Positions 34,172 to 42,004 are shown, numbered from the stretch's first letter. The stretch: DNA of 64,000 nucleotides from Bacillus sp. NTK034 (GCF_017303275.1 NZ_JAFKOJ010000012.1:1-64000), one strand, 5' to 3'. Numbers and translations are program-made. The notes: a model not told the origin generated them from the letters alone.

Positions 34172-35017
34172 TTACGGACAATCCTTGTAGTTTCTTTTCT
34201 TCTTCTTTTTATAAAAGTGAAATACACTGTAAAATACCCCTATCAAAACCGAAACGACTAATAAAAGCTGTGAGCCAGATAGAGATAATGCATTGGCCAA
34301 TGAAAGAGAGTAAGCCAGCAGCAAGGATGTTGCCATTTTGGAAATAGACGCAATTCCCAGGAACTTTTTAAATGAAACACCACCCATTCCTGCTCCAACA
34401 CAAATGATCTCATCTGGCAATATCGGAATAACAAACAGCAGCATTAGTATGGTGTTTTCATTTTTCTCCATGTATTTTTGGTATTTGATCAGATGCCGCT
34501 CCTTTATAAACCGGGATACAAGCTTTAATCCTCCTATCCTTGCAGTCAAGAACATAACAATAATCCCTGATAGTGTACCTGTGAATCCAAGAAAGGCAGC
34601 TGCAGCCGGACCGAAAACGGCACTTCCGGCAGGAAGTGTTACGGCTTCAGGAAGCGGCAAAAGAATGGGCTGTAAAAAGCAAACCAAGAAAAAGATGAAC
34701 TTGCCCTCGGCTTCATATTCCCTAAGCATTCTCTCGAACCCATATGCATCAGTCAGAACAACTATCTTTGTTAAATAAAAGGTAATAAAAACTATTAACA
34801 GCAGACTGAACATATAAATCAGTGCCAGTCTGCTGTATTTCAATCGTGAGAACTTGCCTGCAGCAAAAAAGTAAAAATCCATCACTAATATGGCAGCCAT
34901 GCCTGCAATCATAACCCATTTATAAACGGGCAAAAGTGTCGGCATTAAATTAAGCAATATATGCGATGCTATTAAAATGATAAGTCCATGAAAACCAACC
35001 TCAATTTTTCCATTCAT
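34172..35017 (-). CDS. VTT-domain membrane protein (TVP38/TMEM64-like)
   Basis: 281 residues with about seven to eight membrane helices. The VTT core spans residues 120-230: QPILLPLPEAVTLPAGSAVFGPAAAAFLGFTGTLSG and VIPILPDEIICVGAGMGGVSFKKFLGI, where the ILPDEI segment resembles the conserved re-entrant motif. The C terminus is strongly basic (KKKKKR). The N-terminal helices before the core are an extension. Lipid-scrambling activity is known for the wider family; here it is inference. Confidence 0.85.
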   Translation of the reverse strand: MNGKIEVGFHGLIILIASHILLNLMPTLLPVYKWVMIAGMAAILVMDFYFFAAGKFSRLKYSRLALIYMFSLLLIVFITFYLTKIVVLTDAYGFERMLREYEAEGKFIFFLVCFLQPILLPLPEAVTLPAGSAVFGPAAAAFLGFTGTLSGIIVMFLTARIGGLKLVSRFIKERHLIKYQKYMEKNENTILMLLFVIPILPDEIICVGAGMGGVSFKKFLGIASISKMATSLLLAYSLSLANALSLSGSQLLLVVSVLIGVFYSVFHFYKKKKKRNYKDCP

Positions 35018-35120
35018 ACATTTTCCCCTCTTGCTTTTCTTAACTATAGTGTAGAAAAGAATACAAGGAGGTTAAAGCTCCCTTAGCATTAAAATATTCT
35101 AAGGCCAGAGACTTAAATAT

Positions 35121-35149
35121 AAAAAAAGCAGGACTGATCCTGCTTTTTT
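35121..35149 (-). terminator. terminator of the 66-aa gene
   Basis: AAAAAAAGCAGGA and TCCTGCTTTTTT, directly following the small gene's stop on the minus strand. Confidence 0.85.
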
Positions 35150-35348
35150 AATACTCTATCTCATCATAATCCTTAGGCTGCGGAACCGGCTGTTCCCCTT
35201 TATATTTTCCAAACTCATTGACAAGTTCCCTCTCTTCCTTTGGGCCTTGTGTCTGTTCTTTATTTTGCTCATCTTTTCTGGTCAATTCACTTGCTCCTTC
35301 CTTATAGTTCTCTAAATTAATATGTACCAATCCTTGCATTTCACGCAT
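35148..35348 (-). CDS. small hydrophilic hypothetical protein (up to 66 aa)
   Basis: A polar, Glu/Lys/Gln-rich protein without membrane segments, ending in GEQPVPQPKDYDEIEY. The first ATG (35348) has no ribosome site. AAGGAG lies 8 nt before an in-frame TTG at about 35285, which would yield only about 45 residues starting MTRKDEQNKEQ. The length and composition recall small Bacillus spore or stress proteins but I do not recognise it. A strong terminator directly after the stop supports a real transcript. Confidence 0.55.
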   Translation of the reverse strand: MREMQGLVHINLENYKEGASELTRKDEQNKEQTQGPKEERELVNEFGKYKGEQPVPQPKDYDEIEY

Positions 35349-35413
35349 ATATAGAAGGATTTTTCAGGCCCTTTGTAAAATAGGTAAAACATCAATTGAA
35401 AGGAAGGACTAAT

Positions 35414-35476
35414 ATGTTGAATCCCATAAAACAAGATTGGATCCTAATGGAAAACTACTGGGTGCATACAACGTGA
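35414..35476 (+). CDS. possible 20-residue peptide gene
   Basis: GAAAGGAAGGA lies 5 nt before an ATG, which opens 20 codons (MLNPIKQDWILMENYWVHTT) to TGA. The ribosome site is good but the frame is short and no homology is recognised. It might be a leader peptide for the DUF2269 gene 120 nt downstream or a gene fragment. Confidence 0.3.
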   Translation: MLNPIKQDWILMENYWVHTT

Positions 35477-35507
35477 TTAATAAAAGTTAATAAGAAAACT
35501 AAGCCCC

Positions 35508-35556
35508 AAGCCCTATCCCAATTTACTGCTCAAGCTGATAGGGACCGCCTTTTTCC
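35508..35556 (+). terminator. possible terminator/attenuator before the DUF2269 gene
   Basis: CCCTATC pairs with GATAGGG across a 19-nt loop, followed after ACCGCC by TTTTT. Confidence 0.4.
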
Positions 35557-35598
35557 CTTGCTACACTTATAAAGTGATTTAACAAGGAGGGAAAAAGG

Positions 35599-36099
35599 TT
35601 GAAAAAGATGGGAACAAAAGCAGCCAGATGGCTAAAAATTCTTCATATCGTTCTGGCTTCCTTATTTTTCGGAGGGATCATGAGCTCACTCGTTTTGAAT
35701 TTCAACATGAAGTTAGCTGCTTATGATCAAACATTGGACATGTACCAAAACGTGGTGGCTATCAGCGACTACATTGTGCGCACTGGTGCTGTCGGCACAT
35801 TACTAGTGGGCATTATTTATGGCTGTTTTACAAATTGGGGGTTTTTCAAGCACAGATGGCTAACAATTAAATGGATTTTATTTATTATCCAAACTATTGT
35901 CGGCATTACAATTGTTGATGAATTAATGGTGGAAAATCTGGCCCTGCTTGAAGCAGAAGGCAGTAAGGCGCTGACAAATCCTGTTTTCATAGATAATCAT
36001 ACTGTTCGCCAGTATGCCGTCTACTTTCAAATTGCAGTCACCCTTTTCATTTTTGCAATATCCGTCTTGCGTCCGTGGAAAAAGAAAAGGCAAAAATAA
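35599..36099 (+). CDS. DUF2269 family membrane protein
   Basis: 166 residues with four membrane helices (about 12-30, 58-80, 88-105, 140-158). The start of the core, LKILHIVLASLFFGGIMSS, contains the family's histidine in helix 1, and a mid-protein GFFKHRWLTIKWILF matches DUF2269 layout. The TTG start at 35599 has AAGGAGGG 8 nt away. The family is uncharacterised. A second likely member is at 60616. Confidence 0.78.
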   Translation: MKKMGTKAARWLKILHIVLASLFFGGIMSSLVLNFNMKLAAYDQTLDMYQNVVAISDYIVRTGAVGTLLVGIIYGCFTNWGFFKHRWLTIKWILFIIQTIVGITIVDELMVENLALLEAEGSKALTNPVFIDNHTVRQYAVYFQIAVTLFIFAISVLRPWKKKRQK

Positions 36100-36177
36100 A
36101 GCTGGCAGTCCATCCCGACTATCATTTTTAAACCAAGCATTTCAATCATACTCTTAATTAATAAGAAGGAGATTCCC

Positions 36178-36726
36178 ATGGTAAAATTAGAACCTTTTAC
36201 AGAAAAAGATTTCGATTTGCTCATCAGCTGGATCAGCACACAGGAATTAATGGTTCAGTGGAGCGGTGCCCATTTCAAATTCCCGCTTGATCATGAGCAG
36301 CTTGCTAAGTATATAAGCTCAGCGAATCTGGAATCCAGCACGGAATATATCTACAAAGTTATGGCAAACGATGAAATCGTCGGTCATATTTCCCTTGGCA
36401 GAGTTGACCGTGTCAACGAAACTGCTAGGATTGGCAAGGTTTTCATCTGCCCCGCAGCACGGGGGAAAGGGTATGCTTCAGAAATGATTCATCAAATCCT
36501 GAACTTAGCGTTCCAAGAGCTGAAATTAAATAGAATCAGTCTTGGGGTTTTCGATTTTAACCTGCCTGCTATTAAGATTTACGAGCAGGCAGGTTTCCAA
36601 AAAGAAGGACTTCTCAGGCAGACCAATAGAGTTAGAAATGATTATTGGAACTTGATAGAAATGAGCATCCTGAAAGCTGAATGGCAGGCCAGCGCCGGGC
36701 TCAGGGGTATTCAATCAAACGTTTGA
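36178..36726 (+). CDS. GNAT-family N-acetyltransferase (RimJ/RimL-like)
   Basis: 182 residues. GNAT motifs: EIVGHISLGRVDRVNETARIGKVFICPAARGKGYASEMIHQIL (strand 4 and the RGKGYA pyrophosphate loop), LNRISLGVFDFNLPAIKIYEQAGFQKEG (motif B). It acetylates an unidentified amine using acetyl-CoA. AGAAGGAG lies 7 nt before the ATG. The last four codons and the stop lie within a copy of the dispersed palindrome, so the terminal IQSNV is palindrome-encoded. Confidence 0.9.
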   Translation: MVKLEPFTEKDFDLLISWISTQELMVQWSGAHFKFPLDHEQLAKYISSANLESSTEYIYKVMANDEIVGHISLGRVDRVNETARIGKVFICPAARGKGYASEMIHQILNLAFQELKLNRISLGVFDFNLPAIKIYEQAGFQKEGLLRQTNRVRNDYWNLIEMSILKAEWQASAGLRGIQSNV

Positions 36727-36730
36727 TTGA
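36711..36730. repeat. dispersed 20-bp palindrome, copy 6
   Basis: TCAATCAAACGTTTGATTGA, which provides the acetyltransferase stop codon (36724-36726). Confidence 0.9.
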
Positions 36731-36743
36731 ATTATCCTCTACA

Positions 36744-36778
36744 TAAAAAAAACAGGGCGGATATACTCCGCCCTGCTT
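36744..36778. terminator. bidirectional terminator between the GNAT gene and terC-type gene
   Basis: AACAGGGCGG and CCGCCCTGCTT with flanking A and T runs. Confidence 0.85.
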
Positions 36779-36781
36779 GAT

Positions 36782-37564
36782 TTAGCTTGCTTTTTCTTCA
36801 GCTGGCACTTCCTGTTTTTCCTTGGAGAGGAACCATCCAGCTAGTGCTATTCCAATTAAGACTACATAGAAAGTAACTTTCCATTCGGTCGACTTGGCAA
36901 ATCCTTCAGGCAGGATCGCCAGCGCCGGATGGGACATTGTATAGACAGCCAGTTTAACACCAACCCAGCCGACAATACCAAATGCTGCAACCTCAAGTCC
37001 TGGCCTCCTGTGAAGCAGATCTACAAAGAGGTTTGCAGCAAAACGCATAATGATCAATCCGATCATACCGCCGGCAAAGATGACAAAGAACTTTCCGCCA
37101 TCAAGCCCCCCTACATGGCCAAGTCCTGAATCCGGAAGAGCCACGGCCAGAGCGACCGCTGCCAGAATGGAATCTACAGCGAATGCTATATCAGCCAGTT
37201 CAACTTTAAAAACTGTCAGCCAAAAACCAGATTGTTTCTTTTCCTTCGTTATTTCTGCCTCTTCCTCGCCTTTTTTCACAAGGAACTTTCTTAATATGTG
37301 ATTAGCCGCGATAAACAGAAGGTATAGCGCTCCAATGGCTTGAACCTGCCATACATCTACTAAATATGAAATCGCAAATAACGATCCAAAGCGGAAAACA
37401 AACGCTCCAGCCAACCCGTAAAATAAAGCCTTCTTCCTCTGCTCCTCAGGAAGGTGTTTAACCATAATCGCCAGGACCAGCGCGTTATCAGCAGCCAATA
37501 AACCCTCCAGCGCCACAAGCAGCAGCAATACCCATCCATACTCAAGTATGAGTGATAATTCCAT
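36782..37564 (-). CDS. TerC-family manganese exporter (YceF/MeeF-like)
   Basis: 260 residues with seven to nine helices. Conserved acidic sites are EGLLAADNALVLAIM and VELADIAFAVDSILAAVALAVALPDSG, the two DN/DS motifs typical of TerC. In B. subtilis relatives (MeeF/MeeY) the genes follow yybP-ykoY Mn riboswitches and export Mn2+ for exoenzyme metalation; the same riboswitch stands upstream here. It is the second gene after an FbpB-like micro-gene, 14 nt apart. The C terminus ends in an acidic tail. Confidence 0.93.
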   Translation of the reverse strand: MELSLILEYGWVLLLLVALEGLLAADNALVLAIMVKHLPEEQRKKALFYGLAGAFVFRFGSLFAISYLVDVWQVQAIGALYLLFIAANHILRKFLVKKGEEEAEITKEKKQSGFWLTVFKVELADIAFAVDSILAAVALAVALPDSGLGHVGGLDGGKFFVIFAGGMIGLIIMRFAANLFVDLLHRRPGLEVAAFGIVGWVGVKLAVYTMSHPALAILPEGFAKSTEWKVTFYVVLIGIALAGWFLSKEKQEVPAEEKAS

Positions 37565-37578
37565 CTAAACACCCTCCC

Positions 37579-37704
37579 TTATTTCACCTTTGTGTATTTT
37601 TCGTCTAAACGTTTTTCAATTTTAGCCAGCAATTCCTGATCTCTCAGCAGCTCTTCTTTGTTTTTCTTAATTAATTCTGCAAATGATACTTTTGCTTTTT
37701 TCAT
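37579..37704 (-). CDS. FbpB-family small basic protein
   Basis: 41 residues beginning MKKAKVSFAELIKKNKEELL and ending in KIEKRLDEKYTKVK, with GGAGA 6 nt before the ATG. The pattern SF.ELI..NK.ELL.D...L..IE.RL..K is that of the FbpB (Fur-regulated basic protein) family, which acts with an sRNA to spare iron in B. subtilis. Here the gene lies between a manganese riboswitch with two terminators and the Mn exporter gene terC, and no Fur box is seen, so control by manganese rather than iron is likely. Basic, single amphipathic helix. Confidence 0.8.
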   Translation of the reverse strand: MKKAKVSFAELIKKNKEELLRDQELLAKIEKRLDEKYTKVK

Positions 37705-37807
37705 CTTGGTCTCCTTTCCTTCTATTTTTTAAGTATTGAAAGCTTCGCACTGTTTCCCTGCAGTTATGTCGATTGAGGATTTCCATTGCCAGGCTATATC
37801 AGGCAAT

Positions 37808-37841
37808 AAAAAAACCTCTACCAGCAAGCGGTAAAGGTTTT
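37808..37841 (-). terminator. second terminator downstream of the Mn aptamer
   Basis: Minus strand AAAACCTTTACC and GGTAGAGGTTTTTTT, 10 nt after the first hairpin. Confidence 0.8.
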
Positions 37842-37850
37842 AAAAAACAA

Positions 37851-37882
37851 AAAGACCTTTACCCGAAACAGGCAAAGGTCTT
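37851..37882 (-). terminator. riboswitch terminator of the Mn aptamer
   Basis: Minus strand AAGACCTTTGCC and GGTAAAGGTCTTT, overlapping the 3' edge of the aptamer. Confidence 0.85.
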
Positions 37883-37980
37883 GCTAACAACGTTAAGGTT
37901 GCCAACAAAGCCGGGAGCTCTTAACTCCGAAATGACGACTCTGCTGTAAAAGCTACTCCCCTTTAGGAGAAACTATTCAA
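37875..37980 (-). promoter_or_regulatory. manganese riboswitch (yybP-ykoY family)
   Basis: The minus strand reads AAAGGGGAGTAGC (37964-37952), then GTCGTCATTTC, CCCGGCTTTGTTGGCAACC and TAGCAAGACCTTTGCC. The paired GGGGAGTAGC and TAGCAAG blocks with the GTCGTCA and GGCAACC core are diagnostic. Mn2+ binding would favour the antiterminated form upstream of the FbpB-like and TerC genes. Confidence 0.93.
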
Positions 37981-38022
37981 CTATACGTTAATCATATTCT
38001 ATTTCACTAAAGGTGTCAACCC

Positions 38023-39018
38023 TTATGCAAATCTGTAATAAATCAGAATGAATGTCGCAAGGATGAAAATAAAGTTCAGGAAAACAAATACAAATTGATC
38101 AGCCTTGGTTTTATGAAGCTTAATAGGCGGGTTATAGAAAGACACTCCTTCAATGATGAAGATAATCAGCACAATATGAATCATAAAATGGCCAATTACT
38201 TCTGTCATTCCAAAGAGCATCGTGGTTGTAATAAAAATAACCGTCACCACGAAGCCAACTGCCCGGTTAAGGATCCCTACCACCAGAAGGTAACCGACAA
38301 CAAACTCAATGAAAGCAGCCATAACAACGAATGCAGCCGGTGCAAAGCCGAATGTGGGAACTCCATGATTGGCTACAATATCGAGAGACATGCTTGGATA
38401 TACCCATTTTTCAACAGCAACCCAGCATAAAGATAACCCTGTACCTAAATACAGAAATGGAAATCCAACCTGCTCAAGCTTCGTACTGCCGACCAGCAAG
38501 ACTCCTATAATGGCAACATAATATCCATAATCAAGCATATGGAAAATGCCATTCTGTAGGGTAACGTACACAAATAGCCCCAATAAAATAACGGCTCCGG
38601 CCTTTGTAGAGATGTGATGGGGAATAAGCAGAAAGCCAATAACTGCCCAAGTTAGAATCATTGCAATCGTATTGGTTAAATGAAATTCAGGGGCAAATAT
38701 AGTTCCATTCGTCACCTGAATTATTAATGCTGCAGCTGTACCATACTTAAGGATATACCTGCTGTATTTGCGGAATCCTGAGAGCCAGTCATCCATCATT
38801 TTAACTTTGCCCCATTCCGCTGTCCTTGGGATAATCAATGTCAGCATCGCAAGTACAATCGCAGCTGTCAGTGCAAGTCCCATAAATAAAGGTGATAATA
38901 TATTTTCAATCGTTTCCTTTTGAGGCGTCACATTCGTGAACCATTTCACATGTGCGCTCGCAAAAAAAGGCGTCATGGCAAAACCTGCTATAAATAAAAA
39001 CTGGAATATTTTTTTCAT
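38023..39018 (-). CDS. polytopic membrane protein with signal peptide, DoxX-like region
   Basis: 331 residues. A signal-like N terminus ends ASAHVKWF, putting HVKWF at the mature start. Seven or more membrane helices follow. The C-terminal half (VEKWVYPSMSLDIVANHGVPTFGF, AAFIEFVVGYLLVVGILNRAVGF, FGMTEVIGHFMIHIV) is spaced like the DoxX/DoxD four-helix layout. A HVKWF mature N terminus and the His in EVIGHFMIH might bind a cofactor, such as heme. Substrate and role are unknown. A TGTGA-N6-TCACA site lies about 100 nt upstream. Confidence 0.7.
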   Translation of the reverse strand: MKKIFQFLFIAGFAMTPFFASAHVKWFTNVTPQKETIENILSPLFMGLALTAAIVLAMLTLIIPRTAEWGKVKMMDDWLSGFRKYSRYILKYGTAAALIIQVTNGTIFAPEFHLTNTIAMILTWAVIGFLLIPHHISTKAGAVILLGLFVYVTLQNGIFHMLDYGYYVAIIGVLLVGSTKLEQVGFPFLYLGTGLSLCWVAVEKWVYPSMSLDIVANHGVPTFGFAPAAFVVMAAFIEFVVGYLLVVGILNRAVGFVVTVIFITTTMLFGMTEVIGHFMIHIVLIIFIIEGVSFYNPPIKLHKTKADQFVFVFLNFIFILATFILIYYRFA

Positions 39019-39118
39019 GATGATCTTGCCTCCCTGATGGCATTTTAGGTAAACAATATAAGTACAGTATTAATATATTATACTTTTCATTCCAGAGGAT
39101 TATTCAAAAGTGAATTTT

Positions 39119-39136
39119 ATGTGAAATATTTCACAT
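39119..39136. promoter_or_regulatory. Fnr/Rex-type palindrome upstream of the DoxX-like gene
   Basis: ATGTGAAATATTTCACAT is a perfect 18-bp palindrome with TGTGA-N6-TCACA. Fnr/CRP or Rex are candidates. Confidence 0.5.
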
Positions 39137-39145
39137 ATGATCCGT

Positions 39146-39176
39146 GAAAAAATACAGACGAACATATCGCCTGCAT
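39146..39176 (-). terminator. terminator of tatA
   Basis: Minus strand CAGGCGA and TCGTCTG around ATATGT, followed by TATTTTTTC. Confidence 0.75.
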
Positions 39177-39184
39177 TTACTCTC

Positions 39185-39391
39185 CTACTTTTCTTTTTTC
39201 AAGGCTGAAAGTACCGGCTTTTTCTCTTCCTTCTTTTCCTCATCTGATACCAAATCCTTTGCCGCACTTTTAAACTCCGTTAAGGTCCGCCCAAATGCCC
39301 GCCCGATTTCAGGAAGCTTGGATGGCCCAAATATGATCAATGCAATGACAAGAACGAGAATTAAGCCTGGAATGCCAATGTTGGAAATCAT
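39185..39391 (-). CDS. tatA: twin-arginine translocase component TatA
   Basis: 68 residues. A transmembrane helix ([20 protein letters not shown], residues 2-21), the [14 protein letters not shown] hinge, an amphipathic helix and a charged tail identify TatA. It forms the pore or weakening patch for folded Tat substrates. It lies 15 nt after phoD, whose RR signal it would serve, reproducing the B. subtilis phoD-tatAd pair, but no tatC follows. Good ribosome site on the minus strand (ACGGTGAGAAG). Confidence 0.95.
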   Translation of the reverse strand: MISNIGIPGLILVLVIALIIFGPSKLPEIGRAFGRTLTEFKSAAKDLVSDEEKKEEKKPVLSALKKEK

Positions 39392-39406
39392 CTTCTCACC
39401 GTCCCG

Positions 39407-41170
39407 TTAATGTAATACCTTTTCTCGCTTTTTCTTAAGCTGCTTTTCATGTGCCCTTGAATGAGCGTGATGGCGATCTTCCTCCACCTCAGCAGATATT
39501 CGAACTCCCTGAGGGACAGCTGTAGCCGAAACCTGCTTCAAGCCAGCCTGGTCTTTTTCAAAGACTAAGGATGCTCTCGTTGATATATCCGCCCCAGGCT
39601 CTGTTACGAAAGGAAGCACCCGATAATCTGTACGCCATTGCTCTGGTGTTACCCGGCAGCGGACATAGCCTCTATAATTATTAAAGAATTTAATATGCGG
39701 ATTTTCTGCAAGCGTCTTTTCCGTATCCGCTCTCACATCTGATCCGTTTCCTCCTGATGTGATAGAGGTTCCGACAAATTCGGCCCCAATCAGCTTTGCA
39801 TTTGGATCATTATAGTTTGTTAGAATATTGGAAGCCCAGCTTGCATGTACATCTCCAGTCAGAACAATTAGGTTTCCGATATTGTTTGAAACAGCAAAAT
39901 CAGCCAAACGCTGCCGGGCAGCAGGGTAACCATCCCATGCATCCATGCTGAACTTCGGCGAAGCCATAGTCCCGAAGTTTCTCTGGGCAAAGAACACCTG
40001 CTGTGCAAGGACATTCCAATGCGCATTGGAACTGGCAAGATTGCTTTCAACCCATTTTTCCTGGTCATTGCCGAGAAGAGTGCGGTTTGGATCAAGGGAC
40101 TCCGGCGTATGCGGCTTGCTGCCATCACCATTTGCCTGATCATCACGATATTGCCGGGAATCAAGCACAAGGAATGACGCCAGGCTGCCATAGCTGAATT
40201 CCCTATACAGCTGCATACCATCACCATTTGGCATGGAAGATAACCGGAGAGGCATGTGCTCATAATATGCCTGATAAGCGGCTGCACGGCGTTTTATAAA
40301 TGCTTCAGCTGACTGGCCTTTTTCCGGAATCCCTGCTGCATAGTTATTTTCCACTTCATGGTCATCCCAAGTTACCACCCAAGGGAAAGCAGCATGAGCT
40401 TCTCTCAGATGCGGATCAGATTTGTACTGAGCATGGCGGTTCCGATAATCTTCAATAGAGATAATTTCCGGTCCGCTATGGTGGCGGACATTTCCTGTTG
40501 GTGAAATATATTCATTTGGTCCATATTCATATATGTAGTCGCCAAGGTGAATGACAAAATCCAAATTTTCCTTTGCCATATGCTGATAGGCAGTAAAAAA
40601 TCCATGTTCATACTGCTGGCATGAAGCAAATGCAAATGATAGCCCTGATACTTTGGCACCCGCAGCAGGAAGTGTCTTTGTTTTGCCGATTGGGCTTAGT
40701 TCATTTCCACATTTAAAACGATAATAATAAACAGTGTCCGGCATTAAGCCTTCTGCCTCCACATGCACAGAATGCGCCAAATCAGGTACTGCAATTTCTG
40801 TCCCGCGTTTAACAACTTTTCGGAAATGTTCATCTGCAGCAAGTTCCCATTTAACTGGCACAGCATGAGAAGGCATCCCTCCTCCAATAAGCGGTTCTGG
40901 TGCAAGCCTTGTCCATAAAACCACACTGTCCGAAAGAGGATCTCCTGATGCCACACCGAGGGTAAAAGGATATTTGCTGAACTTAGGAGAAGCCTCAACT
41001 GTTAGATTACCCACACCTAATGATTGCGCCATAGCCAAGGCAAGAGAAAAACCGGCAATTTTCCCTGCACCAGATAGAAAGCTCCGGCGGTCAATGTCCC
41101 TCTTCAAGTTCTCTTCATTAAACTTCTTGATTAAATCATCAATCGACCTATCATTGTTCATTTTCTTCAC
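39407..41170 (-). CDS. phoD: Tat-exported alkaline phosphatase D
   Basis: 587 residues. The Tat signal has RRSFLSGAG (Arg28-Arg29) then a hydrophobic stretch ending VEASP. The PhoD core shows VASGDPLSDSVVLWTRLAP, FAFASCQQYEHGFFTAYQHM, DFVIHLGDYIYEYG, VTWDDHEVENNYA, LDSRQYRDDQ, VLTGDVHASW and VGTSITSGG, with the Asp, Cys, Asn and His ligands of the Fe-Ca2 site. It acts outside the cell as a phosphodiesterase/phosphatase, probably on teichoic acid phosphate. A His/Arg/Lys-rich C-terminal tail is unusual. tatA is downstream. Confidence 0.97.
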   Translation of the reverse strand: MKKMNNDRSIDDLIKKFNEENLKRDIDRRSFLSGAGKIAGFSLALAMAQSLGVGNLTVEASPKFSKYPFTLGVASGDPLSDSVVLWTRLAPEPLIGGGMPSHAVPVKWELAADEHFRKVVKRGTEIAVPDLAHSVHVEAEGLMPDTVYYYRFKCGNELSPIGKTKTLPAAGAKVSGLSFAFASCQQYEHGFFTAYQHMAKENLDFVIHLGDYIYEYGPNEYISPTGNVRHHSGPEIISIEDYRNRHAQYKSDPHLREAHAAFPWVVTWDDHEVENNYAAGIPEKGQSAEAFIKRRAAAYQAYYEHMPLRLSSMPNGDGMQLYREFSYGSLASFLVLDSRQYRDDQANGDGSKPHTPESLDPNRTLLGNDQEKWVESNLASSNAHWNVLAQQVFFAQRNFGTMASPKFSMDAWDGYPAARQRLADFAVSNNIGNLIVLTGDVHASWASNILTNYNDPNAKLIGAEFVGTSITSGGNGSDVRADTEKTLAENPHIKFFNNYRGYVRCRVTPEQWRTDYRVLPFVTEPGADISTRASLVFEKDQAGLKQVSATAVPQGVRISAEVEEDRHHAHSRAHEKQLKKKREKVLH

Positions 41171-41415
41171 CTCTTAATTCAAACTGGATTCACAATTGAT
41201 TATAAGAGGCTTTTTTTAAAGCAATATGAAGATATGTAAAGGAGGATGACAATATCTCTGCCAATTTTAACAGGACTTTTGTAAGGATATGGATATTTAT
41301 TCAACCGATATTCTAGACTTGCGGTCAAAATACCTTTGTACCTCTGTAACATTTGTCCCAACTATTTTTACAATTTATACATAGAATATTAACGAATCCT
41401 GTCAAAATCTTTTAG

Positions 41416-41444
41416 TTTACTAATCTATAAATAGTGGTTATGAT
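41416..41444 (+). promoter_or_regulatory. promoter of the small membrane-protein pair
   Basis: TTTACT (41416-41421), 17 nt, TATGAT (41439-41444), about 30 nt before the ATG. Confidence 0.6.
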
Positions 41445-41475
41445 GATAGTTATAATCTTGAAAAGGGGTGAGGGA

Positions 41476-41796
41476 ATGAAAAAAATGAAGATAATGCCAT
41501 TTTTAATGCTGTCTGTATTTTTAACCTTCCTCATCACCCAGTACCCTGGGGTCCATTTCAATGATATTCCAATGGACCAAAGCAAAGCGGTAACTGTTTC
41601 GGACTTTTCCGAGAGCTTTCTAATAAAAGATGATCCTAAAAAACATATTTTCATACAGGGTATAATTTCTTTAGCCATCACAATCCTAACCATTATCCTT
41701 TTTATATACAGTGCCCTGCACATAATCGCCCGCAGGAAGAAGATATTCTATAATCCCATCTTCTACGAGGCGAATTATGTAATCCACACTCCTTAA
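41476..41796 (+). CDS. small membrane protein (106 aa), unrecognised
   Basis: Two hydrophobic helices (about 6-22 and 58-82) flank an extracytoplasmic-looking loop with VHFNDIPMDQSKAVTVSDFSESFLIKDD. The C terminus is polar and basic (ARRKK). AAGGGGTGAGGGA precedes the ATG. It lies 35 nt upstream of a 37-residue one-helix protein, so both probably form a small envelope operon. Function unknown. Confidence 0.65.
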   Translation: MKKMKIMPFLMLSVFLTFLITQYPGVHFNDIPMDQSKAVTVSDFSESFLIKDDPKKHIFIQGIISLAITILTIILFIYSALHIIARRKKIFYNPIFYEANYVIHTP

Positions 41797-41831
41797 TTGT
41801 CCAACAAAACAATTAAAGGAGGAAACGAATA

Positions 41832-41945
41832 ATGTGGATTCGATTCTTAATGATTGGGTTATTTTCATTAACAGCTTCCAGCCTGTTCTTTTATCAGGGA
41901 ATGGAAATGTATCATGCTTTCACAGATTTCTTTAGACAAAAATAA
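41832..41945 (+). CDS. one-helix micro-protein (37 aa)
   Basis: AAAGGAGGAAACGAATA precedes an ATG opening 37 codons, MWIRFLMIGLFSLTASSLFF then YQGMEMYHAFTDFFRQK. A single hydrophobic helix and a polar tail suggest a membrane-associated regulator or structural peptide. It follows the 106-residue gene and precedes a terminator, which supports a real transcript. Unrecognised. Confidence 0.65.
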   Translation: MWIRFLMIGLFSLTASSLFFYQGMEMYHAFTDFFRQK

Positions 41946-41950
41946 GAATT

Positions 41951-41980
41951 TGGCATCCAGGGACTCCCTGGGTGTTTTTA
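41951..41980 (+). terminator. terminator of the small membrane-protein pair
   Basis: GCATCCAGGGA and TCCCTGGGTGT arms followed by TTTT. Confidence 0.8.
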
Positions 41981-42004
41981 ATGCTTCTATCATGGGGAAC
42001 CTAC

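Noticed and set aside
36782-37564. TerC as part of a tellurite resistance cluster with the TerD fusion
   Set aside because: The two are 25 kb apart, and TerC has a Mn riboswitch and the known Mn export pattern.
41171-41415. Pho-box and promoter upstream of phoD
   Set aside because: Only one TTAATA-like hexamer and a TTGACA far from phoD were found; no repeated TTAACA pattern at 11-bp spacing.
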